Below are positions 1 through 5,483 of a stretch of DNA of 5,483 bases, one piece after another. Position 1 is the first letter of the stretch. Each line of letters begins with the position of its first letter. The position numbers were made by a program, and so were the translations under genes. A model generated the notes under the pieces. It saw only the letters and a list, made by a program, of their open reading frames with translations. It searched no databases and was not told where the DNA came from. Origin of the DNA: an uncultured Veillonella sp. (lineage in GTDB: Bacteria > Bacillota > Negativicutes > Veillonellales > Veillonellaceae); the NCBI RefSeq assembly GCF_905209685.1, contig NZ_CAJLUB010000119.1, forward strand, positions 1 through 5,483, read 5' to 3'.

Positions 1-427
<427 letters not shown>

Positions 428-443
428 CTAAAACCTTTATAAT

Positions 444-989
444 CTATTCAACAACTTTTACCATTGCTGGACGAATACAACGACCATCAACAGTATAGCC
501 AGTTTGCAATACTTCACATACCGTATCAGATTCATATTCATCTGACGGCACTCGCATAATTGCTTGATGGAAATTTGGATCAAATGGTTTACCTACCGCA
601 TCGATAACGGCTAAACCGTGTTTAGATAACATAGCCATCAAGTTTTGATGGATCATGATAAATCCATCAAGGAATACCTTTGCATCACCTTCTACTGGAC
701 TTTGAACAGCTCGTTCAAAGTTATCTAATACAGGAAGTAGATCTGTAAGTACATCCCCTTTAACATATCCTGCAAGTTGCTCTTTTTCTTGATTAGTACG
801 ACGTTTGAAGTTGTCGAAGTCCGCTTGTAAACGCTTATAGCGATTATCAAAGTCTGCTTTGAGCTCCTCTAATACTTGAGCTGCGTCCGCCACAACTTCT
901 TCAGCTTCCTCAACAGCTGGCGTCTCTACATTTGTAGTTTCCACTGTTTCGTCAACTGTTTCTTGTTTAATGTCTTGTTCTTCAGCCAT
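444..989 (-). CDS. grpE: Nucleotide exchange factor GrpE
   Basis: GrpE is the homodimeric cofactor that releases ADP from DnaK and acts as a thermosensor of the chaperone cycle in the cytoplasm. The protein has 181 residues, a normal family length. Residues 1-38 are rich in Glu, Val and Thr and probably disordered. Residues about 40-75 form the charged coiled-coil dimerisation helix. DVLTDLLPVLDNFERA (79-94) is the conserved start of the four-helix bundle, PFDPNFHQAI (135-144) is conserved, and TGYTVDGRCIRPAMVKV (163-179) is the C-terminal beta-domain signature that inserts into the DnaK cleft. The ATG at 989-987 has an AGAAAGGG ribosome binding site (996-1003) that overlaps the hrcA stop codon, leaving only 12 bp between the genes, so translational coupling to hrcA is likely. 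Nothing in the sequence suggests damage. Confidence 0.98.
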   Translation of the reverse strand: MAEEQDIKQETVDETVETTNVETPAVEEAEEVVADAAQVLEELKADFDNRYKRLQADFDNFKRRTNQEKEQLAGYVKGDVLTDLLPVLDNFERAVQSPVEGDAKVFLDGFIMIHQNLMAMLSKHGLAVIDAVGKPFDPNFHQAIMRVPSDEYESDTVCEVLQTGYTVDGRCIRPAMVKVVE

Positions 990-1001
990 TATATGCCCTT
1001 T

Positions 1002-2018
1002 CTATTTTTGTTCTTTTACCATAGATTCCATTATATGTTTCATATGAGACAACATGCCAATGATACGGCCATATTCCATTCGTGTCGGTCCTAGAATAGC
1101 AAGAGTACCGATAGGTTGATCTTGATTTGTAAAATCAGCTTGTACTACACTCATCGATTGAAGTGCTTCGGTATCATTTTCATTGCCAATCTTTACCTTT
1201 ACAGGTGTAGGTGAATCATCCTTTAATAGTTGCCCCAATTGATTTTGTTCTTCCACTAATGAAAGTAAGGGTTGTACCTTTTCAACAGACTTAAACTCTG
1301 GTTGATTTAACAACTCTGTGGTACCTACAGAATAGAACAACTTACGTTTATTAATTGCTCGTAATAATGTTTCTGAAAGGATCATCAAAATCCCTTGTGG
1401 ACCTTCCATATGAATCAATAGTGTTCCTAACGCTTCAGCCGTTACATGACCAATACCTATATTCTGTAAAGCATTGCTAAATTGCATAGCTAAACTTTGT
1501 AATACATCAGGCGAAACGCCTTCAGTAAAGTACATTAATTCATTATCAAGAGCACCAGTCTCAGTAATAACAACCATGACAGCTTGATGTGAATCAAGCG
1601 GCAATACATGAATGTATTTGATTAATGCTCTATCATGGGCTGGAGCTAAGAACAAACTCATACTATGGCTCACTTGTGATAATAATTTAGCCATATTTAA
1701 GAAGAGCTCACTCGTAGATCCATTAGAATGTTTCCATAACATTTCAATTTTCTCAGCATCCTGTAATGGAACAGGTTGTTGACTCAACATAGAATCAACA
1801 TATAAGCGATAGCCTTTAGCTGAAGGAATACGTCCCGCCGATGTATGAGGTTGCTCCAAATAGCCTAACTCCTCTAAATCGGACATTTCATTTCTTACTG
1901 TTGCAGGACTAATACCAAGATTATAATTCTTTGCAATCGTCCTGGAACCTACAGGTTCAGCAGATTTAACGTAGTCTTCAATTATGGCTCGCAAGATGCG
2001 CTGTTTTCTTTCATCCAT
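1002..2018 (-). CDS. hrcA: Heat-inducible transcription repressor HrcA
   Basis: HrcA is the dimeric repressor that binds CIRCE operators of heat-shock operons; in studied Bacillota its activity depends on the GroE chaperonin, so titration of GroE by unfolded protein derepresses the regulon. From the chosen start it has 338 residues, normal for the family. Residues about 1-75 are the winged-helix DNA-binding domain, with the typical SPATVRNEMSDLEELGYLEQ (37-56) followed by the wing HTSAGRIPSAKGYR (58-71). The remainder is the GAF-like and dimerisation region ending in LGPTRMEYGRIIGML. I chose ATG 2018-2016 because AGAGGTG (2024-2030) precedes it by 5 nt and the protein then begins MDERKQRIL as in relatives. 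A GTG at 2039 in the same frame would add seven residues, but it lies inside the CIRCE arm and has no ribosome binding site. The gene is first of hrcA-grpE-dnaK and is expected to be self-repressed. Confidence 0.97.
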   Translation of the reverse strand: MDERKQRILRAIIEDYVKSAEPVGSRTIAKNYNLGISPATVRNEMSDLEELGYLEQPHTSAGRIPSAKGYRLYVDSMLSQQPVPLQDAEKIEMLWKHSNGSTSELFLNMAKLLSQVSHSMSLFLAPAHDRALIKYIHVLPLDSHQAVMVVITETGALDNELMYFTEGVSPDVLQSLAMQFSNALQNIGIGHVTAEALGTLLIHMEGPQGILMILSETLLRAINKRKLFYSVGTTELLNQPEFKSVEKVQPLLSLVEEQNQLGQLLKDDSPTPVKVKIGNENDTEALQSMSVVQADFTNQDQPIGTLAILGPTRMEYGRIIGMLSHMKHIMESMVKEQK

Positions 2019-2023
2019 AATGA

Positions 2024-2030
2024 CACCTCT
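2024..2030 (-). promoter_or_regulatory. Ribosome binding site that fixes the hrcA start
   Basis: On the minus strand this reads AGAGGTG, five bases before the ATG at 2018. It lies downstream of the in-frame GTG at 2039 and therefore favours the ATG as the true start of HrcA. Confidence 0.8.
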
Positions 2031-2032
2031 TG

Positions 2033-2059
2033 TTAGCACTCATAAACTTTGAGTGCTAA
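2033..2059 (-). promoter_or_regulatory. CIRCE operator (HrcA binding site)
   Basis: The sequence is a perfect TTAGCACTC-N9-GAGTGCTAA inverted repeat, matching the CIRCE consensus at all 18 arm positions with the canonical 9-bp spacer. It lies in the predicted leader, 14 bp before the hrcA ATG and about 10 bp after the -10 box, where bound HrcA would block transcription initiation or early elongation. It is the only CIRCE I found in the window. Confidence 0.98.
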
Positions 2060-2068
2060 TCGCATGTA

Positions 2069-2098
2069 TAATATTATCACATAGGAAAAAATTGTCAA
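2069..2098 (-). promoter_or_regulatory. Sigma-A type promoter of the hrcA-grpE-dnaK operon
   Basis: On the minus strand a perfect TTGACA -35 box (2093-2098) is followed after 18 bp by TATTAT (2069-2074), five of six matches to the -10 consensus. An overlapping TAATAT (2071-2076) would give a 16-bp spacer instead. Either choice places transcription start near the upstream edge of CIRCE, the usual arrangement for HrcA-repressed operons. The start point itself is inferred. Confidence 0.85.
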
Positions 2099-2116
2099 GC
2101 AAAAAAATCCTTAAAA

Positions 2117-2176
2117 AGTCAAATAATATCTATTTAGTCAAAAAGACAATTGAATATTTTAAATTAATTAGTCAAA
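2117..2176. promoter_or_regulatory. Three AGTCAAA heptads, possible CtsR-like half-sites
   Basis: AGTCAAA occurs exactly at 2117-2123, 2136-2142 and 2170-2176, all in the same orientation and all upstream of the hrcA promoter. The second and third share the longer TTAGTCAAAAA (2134-2144, 2168-2178). A one-mismatch copy, AATCAAA, follows the third at 2178-2184. The heptad matches the RGTCAAA half-site of CtsR, the class III heat-shock repressor of Bacillota, which in Staphylococcus aureus co-controls the dnaK operon with HrcA. Canonical CtsR operators are tandem heptads 3 bp apart, whereas the gaps here are 12, 27 and 1 bp, so the assignment is weak. AT-rich chance similarity is possible. Confidence 0.25.
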
Positions 2177-2206
2177 AAATCAAAGTGTAATAATAAGAAA
2201 ACACTT
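2174..2206 (-). terminator. Weak terminator-like hairpin upstream of hrcA
   Basis: Read on the minus strand, AAGTGT (2206-2201), a 12-nt loop and ACACTT (2188-2183) form a 6-bp stem, followed after three bases by a run of six T (2179-2174). It could end transcription coming from the siroheme gene. The stem is short and AT-rich, so efficiency would be low. Its upstream arm is shared with the 14-bp inverted repeat at 2200-2305, so the two foldings exclude each other. Confidence 0.3.
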
Positions 2207-2319
2207 ATACTATCTACATTTATGTCATATCCTAAAATCTAAATAGTAGAATATGATGGTCTAATAAAATTTTTATTATTAAAACCATAAAATAGTATAA
2301 GTGTTGTATATGTAATAAT
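2186..2319. repeat. 14-bp inverted repeat flanked by 9-bp direct repeats; possible small insertion or structured RNA
   Basis: AACACTTATACTAT at 2200-2213 is perfectly inverted as ATAGTATAAGTGTT at 2292-2305, enclosing 78 bp. Exactly five bases outside each arm lies the same 9-mer, TGTAATAAT (2186-2194 and 2311-2319). This layout resembles a 116-bp element (2195-2310) with imperfect terminal inverted repeats and a 9-bp target duplication. Inside the arms are further pairings: TAATAAAA/TTTTATTA (2262-2269/2271-2278) within ATGGT/ACCAT (2256-2260/2284-2288), and TCATAT/ATATGA (2225-2230/2251-2256) extended by three pairs. A transcript could therefore fold into a branched structure. There is no transposase. 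I do not recognise the family, and AT richness makes chance repeats more likely. Confidence 0.4.
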
Positions 2320-2378
2320 TTTATTGTTACTAAAATTCAGAGAAAAACCAATCACTCTCTAGATAAACGTACAGATTA

Positions 2379-2425
2379 AGAACTATAAAACTATTAGTAC
2401 TTAAAATATAGCAACTTATAGTTCT
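2379..2425 (-). repeat. 10-bp inverted repeat spanning the stop codon of the siroheme gene
   Basis: AGAACTATAA (2379-2388) is perfectly inverted as TTATAGTTCT (2416-2425), which contains the TAA stop of the upstream gene. The 27-bp loop contains a further 4-bp pairing (2391-2394/2408-2411). In the transcript this would form a hairpin at the 3' end of the gene. No T-run follows on the minus strand, so it is not a standard intrinsic terminator; it could protect the mRNA end or be a chance pairing. Confidence 0.35.
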
Positions 2426-3018
2426 ACACCTTCTAAGGGATTACCTAGGCGTTCTAATAATTTTCCCATACGCTCACGGGGCTCGCCATGTTCTGCATAC
2501 CAATCTACTAAGATATCTACAGCTTTTTTGGATTGCTCAACAGTAAGCTTTCTAGCCAATATTTTACCAGCCTCTGGTCGCATTCCTGTATTGCCACCAA
2601 CAGCCAGCATAAAACCTTGGGATGTACCAATAAAAGCAATATCTTTTACCATTGCATCCGGGCAGTTACGACCACAGCCACTAATTCCAATTTTGCACTT
2701 GTGAGATGTTTTTCGGCCGTAATGTTTTCTCTCTACATAATCAGCCAATTCTTTAGTTTCCATTTGGCCATTTTTACAATAGCCTTTACCTACGCAAGCA
2801 ATTAAGGAATTAACACCTCTATGAATAACAGTGGTTACGCCTTCTGGTAATTCAGAGATAAGTTGTTCCTTATCGTCTTTTTCAATACCTGTAATTTGTA
2901 TACCTGTTACAACATGGCGGAAAGATCCACCATATTTTTCAGCTAATTCTATGCATGCCTTCATTTGATCTAAAGTAAATTCGTTATGTAAACCATGTAA
3001 AATAACAGATGTCTTCAT
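2416..3018 (-). CDS. Small siroheme/[4Fe-4S] sulfite or nitrite reductase-like protein
   Basis: The 200-residue product has the layout of one half of a sulfite/nitrite reductase: a ferredoxin-like N-terminal domain (about 1-65), then the haemoprotein domain with the paired cysteine motif C75-x5-C81 (ACVGKGYC) and C115-x3-C119 (SGCGRNCPD). These four cysteines hold a [4Fe-4S] cluster, and the last also ligates siroheme in the family. KIGISGCGRNCPDA and DIAFIG (109-131) are typical. Known large enzymes carry two such halves; the single-copy size resembles the small assimilatory-type sulfite reductase of Desulfovibrio vulgaris. No ferredoxin, flavin or NAD(P)H domain is present, so an external electron donor is required. 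Substrate (sulfite, nitrite or other) cannot be told from sequence. ATG 3018 has a strong GAGGAGG site (3023-3029). It lies 81 bp after hemW, with no clear terminator between. There is no signal peptide, so it is cytoplasmic. Confidence 0.85.
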   Translation of the reverse strand: MKTSVILHGLHNEFTLDQMKACIELAEKYGGSFRHVVTGIQITGIEKDDKEQLISELPEGVTTVIHRGVNSLIACVGKGYCKNGQMETKELADYVERKHYGRKTSHKCKIGISGCGRNCPDAMVKDIAFIGTSQGFMLAVGGNTGMRPEAGKILARKLTVEQSKKAVDILVDWYAEHGEPRERMGKLLERLGNPLEGVEL

Positions 3019-3060
3019 CGTTCCTCCTCAAATCTAGCATGCTTATTCATCATCATCCTA

Positions 3061-3089
3061 TTTATACTAACATATTAGATTTTGAGAAA
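3061..3089 (-). promoter_or_regulatory. Possible weak promoter for the siroheme gene
   Basis: In the 81-bp gap after hemW, the minus strand has TATAAA (3061-3066), a good -10 candidate about 40 bp before the start codon. At 17 bp upstream only TTTCTC (3084-3089) is found, a poor -35 box. No intrinsic terminator follows hemW, so read-through from lepA-hemW could also express the gene. Confidence 0.25.
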
Positions 3090-3099
3090 CTGTGAGAAA

Positions 3100-4284
3100 T
3101 TACTCTCGAATAAATTGACTAAATACATAGTTACCATGCTTAGCCCCTTCAGAACTTAAATGATAACTACCATTTTGATACTCTAATAAGCCTTTAGTAA
3201 CTAAATCTTCTAATATATTACCAAATAAATTATGAACAGATACGCCAAATCTATCCTCAAATTTTTGATCATCAAGACCCCATTTAGTGCGAAGTGCTAA
3301 GAAACAAAAGTCTTCTTGGGCCCGCTCTACAGTAATCGTCTCCGTATCGATAGTGGGCATAGTGTATCGATCAACGGATTGTATATAAGGCATTACATTT
3401 CGATTGTTACTACGGCGTATACCATCATAGAAGGAATGAGCTCCAGCACCAAAGCCTAAATAGTCTATATAGTGCCAATATTTTAAATTATGACGACTAT
3501 AGGAATTACCCTTTGCGAAATTTGAAATCTCGTATCGCTCAAACCCTAGTTTTTTTAAACCAGCCATCATCGTATCATACATTGACTCATCTATACTTTC
3601 ACTAGGAATAGAGATCAAGTTCTTTTGTACTAAATGATATAAATAAGTGCCTACCTCAACTTGTAAACCATACGTAGAAATATGATTAATTGGTAAATCT
3701 TTTACAATATTTAAATTATGCTGAATATCCTCTAAGGTTTGTCGTGGCAAGCCATAGATTAAATCAATATTAATATCTGTAAATCCAGCCTCTTTAGCAT
3801 CATATACGGCTTGTATGGCCTTTTCTCCATCATGACTACGATGCAACATAGTAAGCGCCTTATCATCAAAGGTTTGAACGCCAAAACTAATACGATTAAA
3901 GCCTAGTTTAACTAACTTAGTTAGATACTGTAAATCTACTTCCCCAGGATTAGATTCGATAGTCATATGACAGTTTTCATTGATAGTAAAAGTACTTTTT
4001 ATTTTATCTACAATCATCTGTAGTTGTTGAATTGATAATTCAGTAGGTGTTCCACCACCAAAATAAATAGTGTCAATAGGTTTAGCTTTAGACTCTGGGT
4101 GTTCCGAAACCCACAGATCCATCTCTTGTACTAAGGCATATACATAGGTTTCATAATAATCTTGTAAATTTTGATAGGCAGGAAAATCACAGTACATACA
4201 TTTCTGTTTACAAAAAGGGATATGGACATACAAGCCCATATCCCCAAGTGTAGACAGATTCAAAGTATTAGAATCTGTTTTCAT
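3100..4284 (-). CDS. hemW: Radical SAM haem chaperone HemW
   Basis: HemW (formerly annotated as HemN-like coproporphyrinogen oxidase) is a radical-SAM family protein that binds haem and delivers it to haem proteins of the respiratory chain; it lacks proven oxidase activity. The 394-residue product has normal length. The cluster motif C25-x3-C29-x2-C32 is followed by F34 (CKQKCMYCDF); phenylalanine here, instead of the fourth cysteine of true HemN, identifies HemW. YFGGGTPT (74-81), ESNPGE (110-115), NRISFGVQTF (130-139) and DLIYGLP (174-180) are the S-adenosylmethionine-barrel motifs. YEISNFAKG (251-259), HNLKYW (265-270) and GFGAGAHSF (277-285) belong to the conserved later part, and the C-terminal HemN_C region ends the protein. 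ATG 4284 is chosen because GAGG (4294-4297) precedes it by 9 nt. A TTG at 4299 would add five residues but lacks a ribosome binding site. The gene begins 4 bp after lepA, as in many Bacillota. Confidence 0.96.
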   Translation of the reverse strand: MKTDSNTLNLSTLGDMGLYVHIPFCKQKCMYCDFPAYQNLQDYYETYVYALVQEMDLWVSEHPESKAKPIDTIYFGGGTPTELSIQQLQMIVDKIKSTFTINENCHMTIESNPGEVDLQYLTKLVKLGFNRISFGVQTFDDKALTMLHRSHDGEKAIQAVYDAKEAGFTDINIDLIYGLPRQTLEDIQHNLNIVKDLPINHISTYGLQVEVGTYLYHLVQKNLISIPSESIDESMYDTMMAGLKKLGFERYEISNFAKGNSYSRHNLKYWHYIDYLGFGAGAHSFYDGIRRSNNRNVMPYIQSVDRYTMPTIDTETITVERAQEDFCFLALRTKWGLDDQKFEDRFGVSVHNLFGNILEDLVTKGLLEYQNGSYHLSSEGAKHGNYVFSQFIRE

Positions 4285-4288
4285 TATA

Positions 4289-5483
4289 TTAGTCCTCAAC
4301 CTTGAGAATAGCCATGAATGCTTCTTGTGGAATCTCTACAGAGCCCACTGACTTCATGCGTTTCTTACCGGCTTTTTGTTTTTCTAAAAGTTTACGTTTA
4401 CGAGAAATATCGCCACCATAACATTTAGCCAAAACGTCTTTACGCCAAGCTTTTACAGTTTCACGAGCCACAATTTTTGTGCCTACTGCAGCTTGAATAG
4501 GAATTTCAAACATTTGACGAGGAATGAGTTCTTTTAATTTTTCCGCTAATGCACGACCACGTGTAGCAGCACGATCCTTATGTACGATAATGGACAATGC
4601 ATCTACTGGATCACCATTTAACAGAATATCCATCTTAACCATTGGAGATTGTTTATACCCAATCAACTCATAGTCAAGAGATGCATAACCTTTTGTAGCG
4701 GATTTCAATTTATCAAAGTAGTCGTAAATAATTTCACTCAAAGGCAAGTGATACACAACAGATACACGTGTTTCATCCAAATATTCCATGGATTGATATT
4801 CACCACGTTTATCTTGAGATAACTCCATAATAGTACCAACAAAGTCTTTAGGCACAATTGTAGTAGCTTTTACATATGGTTCTTCAATGTAATCGATTTC
4901 TGTAGGAGGTGGTAATTTAGCAGGGTTATCCACTTCAAGTATTTCCCCATTCGTCTTATAAACCTTGTAGTTTACAGATGGAGCTGTTGTAATAAGGGAT
5001 AAGTTATATTCACGCTCTAACCGTTCTTGAATTACATCCATATGTAAAAGTCCAAGGAAGCCACAACGGAAACCAAAACCCAATGCCAAAGATGTTTCAG
5101 CTTCATATTCTAAAGCAGCATCATTAAGCTGTAACTTTTCTAATGCATCACGAAGATTTTCATAGTCCTTAGAATCTGTTGGATACAAGCCACAATATAC
5201 CATGGATACGGCTTTGCGATAGCCTGGTAATGGTTCTGGTGCAGGATTATTAGCTAATGTTACAGTATCACCAACGTGACAATCAGCTACATTCTTAATA
5301 CTAGCAGCAATACAACCTACAGAGCCACATGGTAATTCCTGAACAGGTACAAGGTTTGGTGTAAAGATACCGAGCTCTGTTACATCAAAATCCTTATTAT
5401 CATGCATCATACGGATTGTATCTTTTGCTTTAATAGTACCTTCTTTTACGCGCACATAAGCAATAGCACCTTTATAAGCATCA
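4289..5483 (-). CDS. lepA: Elongation factor 4 (LepA), C-terminal two-thirds, cut by window edge
   Basis: LepA is a membrane- and ribosome-associated translational GTPase with EF-G-like architecture, implicated in back-translocation or in initiation and ribosome assembly. The GTPase domain lies beyond base 5483; the reading frame is open to the edge ([15 protein letters not shown] at the first visible codons), so the GTG at 5455 is internal, not a start. The 397 visible residues cover domain II, domain III with [16 protein letters not shown] (about 135-150 of the fragment), the EF-G domain V-like part with [13 protein letters not shown], and the LepA-specific C-terminal domain with [20 protein letters not shown] and [17 protein letters not shown]. 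This C-terminal domain separates LepA from EF-G, which instead carries domain IV. Assuming the usual family length near 600, about 200 residues are missing. The TAA at 4289-4291 lies 4 bp before hemW. Confidence 0.98.
   Translation of the reverse strand, partial: DAYKGAIAYVRVKEGTIKAKDTIRMMHDNKDFDVTELGIFTPNLVPVQELPCGSVGCIAASIKNVADCHVGDTVTLANNPAPEPLPGYRKAVSMVYCGLYPTDSKDYENLRDALEKLQLNDAALEYEAETSLALGFGFRCGFLGLLHMDVIQERLEREYNLSLITTAPSVNYKVYKTNGEILEVDNPAKLPPPTEIDYIEEPYVKATTIVPKDFVGTIMELSQDKRGEYQSMEYLDETRVSVVYHLPLSEIIYDYFDKLKSATKGYASLDYELIGYKQSPMVKMDILLNGDPVDALSIIVHKDRAATRGRALAEKLKELIPRQMFEIPIQAAVGTKIVARETVKAWRKDVLAKCYGGDISRKRKLLEKQKAGKKRMKSVGSVEIPQEAFMAILKVED
4294..4297 (-). promoter_or_regulatory. 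Ribosome binding site of hemW inside the end of lepA
   Basis: GAGG on the minus strand, followed by a 9-nt spacer and ATG at 4284, lies within the last lepA codons just before its TAA. It supports the ATG start over the upstream in-frame TTG at 4299 and suggests that ribosomes finishing lepA reinitiate on hemW. Confidence 0.65.

Larger units (their letters stand above)
2060..2415. other. AT-rich intergenic region between hrcA and the siroheme gene
   Basis: This 356-bp stretch has no credible reading frame on either strand and is much richer in A and T than the genes around it. It contains the hrcA promoter, three AGTCAAA heptads, a weak terminator-like hairpin, an inverted-repeat element with flanking direct repeats, and a hairpin at the 3' end of the upstream gene, each listed separately. 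In the rest (about 2320-2378) I see nothing recognisable. No tRNA, known riboswitch core or GC-rich terminator is visible. Confidence 0.8.

Noticed and set aside
876..1094. Open frame of 72 codons on the plus strand
   Set aside because: It is antisense to the start of grpE and end of hrcA; its Phe/Cys/His-rich product reflects the reverse complement of Glu- and Lys-rich codons.
2262..2278. TAATAAAA/TTTTATTA palindrome as an intrinsic terminator
   Set aside because: The stem is wholly A/T with a one-base loop and no following T-run on either strand, so it would not be a stable terminator alone.
2060..2415. CRISPR array or tandem repeats in the intergenic region
   Set aside because: The short repeats are unevenly spaced and too short; no regular repeat-spacer pattern exists.
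2533..2805. Open frame of 90 codons on the plus strand
   Set aside because: It is antisense to the siroheme gene, which has clear family motifs and a strong ribosome binding site.
4284..4299. TTG at 4299 as the hemW start, overlapping lepA by 11 bp
   Set aside because: No ribosome binding site precedes the TTG, while GAGG stands 9 nt before ATG 4284.
5455..5483. GTG at 5455 as the start of lepA
   Set aside because: The frame stays open to the window edge and the upstream residues DAYKGAIAY match the interior of LepA, so the gene is cut by the window and its start is not visible.

Overview
The window is a run of six genes, all read from the minus strand: lepA (only its 3' part is inside), hemW, a small siroheme/[4Fe-4S] reductase-like gene, hrcA, grpE and dnaK (only its 5' part is inside). 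The order lepA-hemW-...-hrcA-grpE-dnaK, a perfect CIRCE operator, and a DnaK lacking the extra segment present in the E. coli protein all indicate a low-GC member of the Bacillota (Firmicutes). AT-rich sequence and the general look of the proteins suggest Negativicutes, probably Veillonella or a relative; that genus assignment is an impression from sequence, not a search result.

Right part (about 3100-5483): lepA (elongation factor 4, a ribosome-associated GTPase) is followed after 4 bp by hemW (radical-SAM haem chaperone). They are probably cotranscribed, and the hemW ribosome binding site lies inside the last codons of lepA. Middle part (2416-3099): a 200-residue protein with all four cluster/siroheme cysteines of the sulfite/nitrite reductase family sits between hemW and hrcA. 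In Bacillus subtilis and many relatives nothing lies at this position.

Intergenic region 2060-2415 is very AT-rich and without a credible gene. It holds the hrcA promoter and CIRCE at its left edge, three exact AGTCAAA heptads resembling CtsR half-sites, a weak terminator-like hairpin, and a 14-bp perfect inverted repeat enclosing 78 bp and flanked symmetrically by 9-bp direct repeats. The last may be a small mobile-element-like insertion or a structured RNA.

Left part (1-2059): the heat-shock operon. HrcA binds CIRCE in the leader and represses its own operon. GrpE is the nucleotide-exchange factor and DnaK the Hsp70 chaperone that it serves. Tight spacing (12 and 28 bp) supports a single transcript. 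Most of the window is conserved housekeeping sequence; the unusual material is the siroheme gene and the spacer between it and hrcA.
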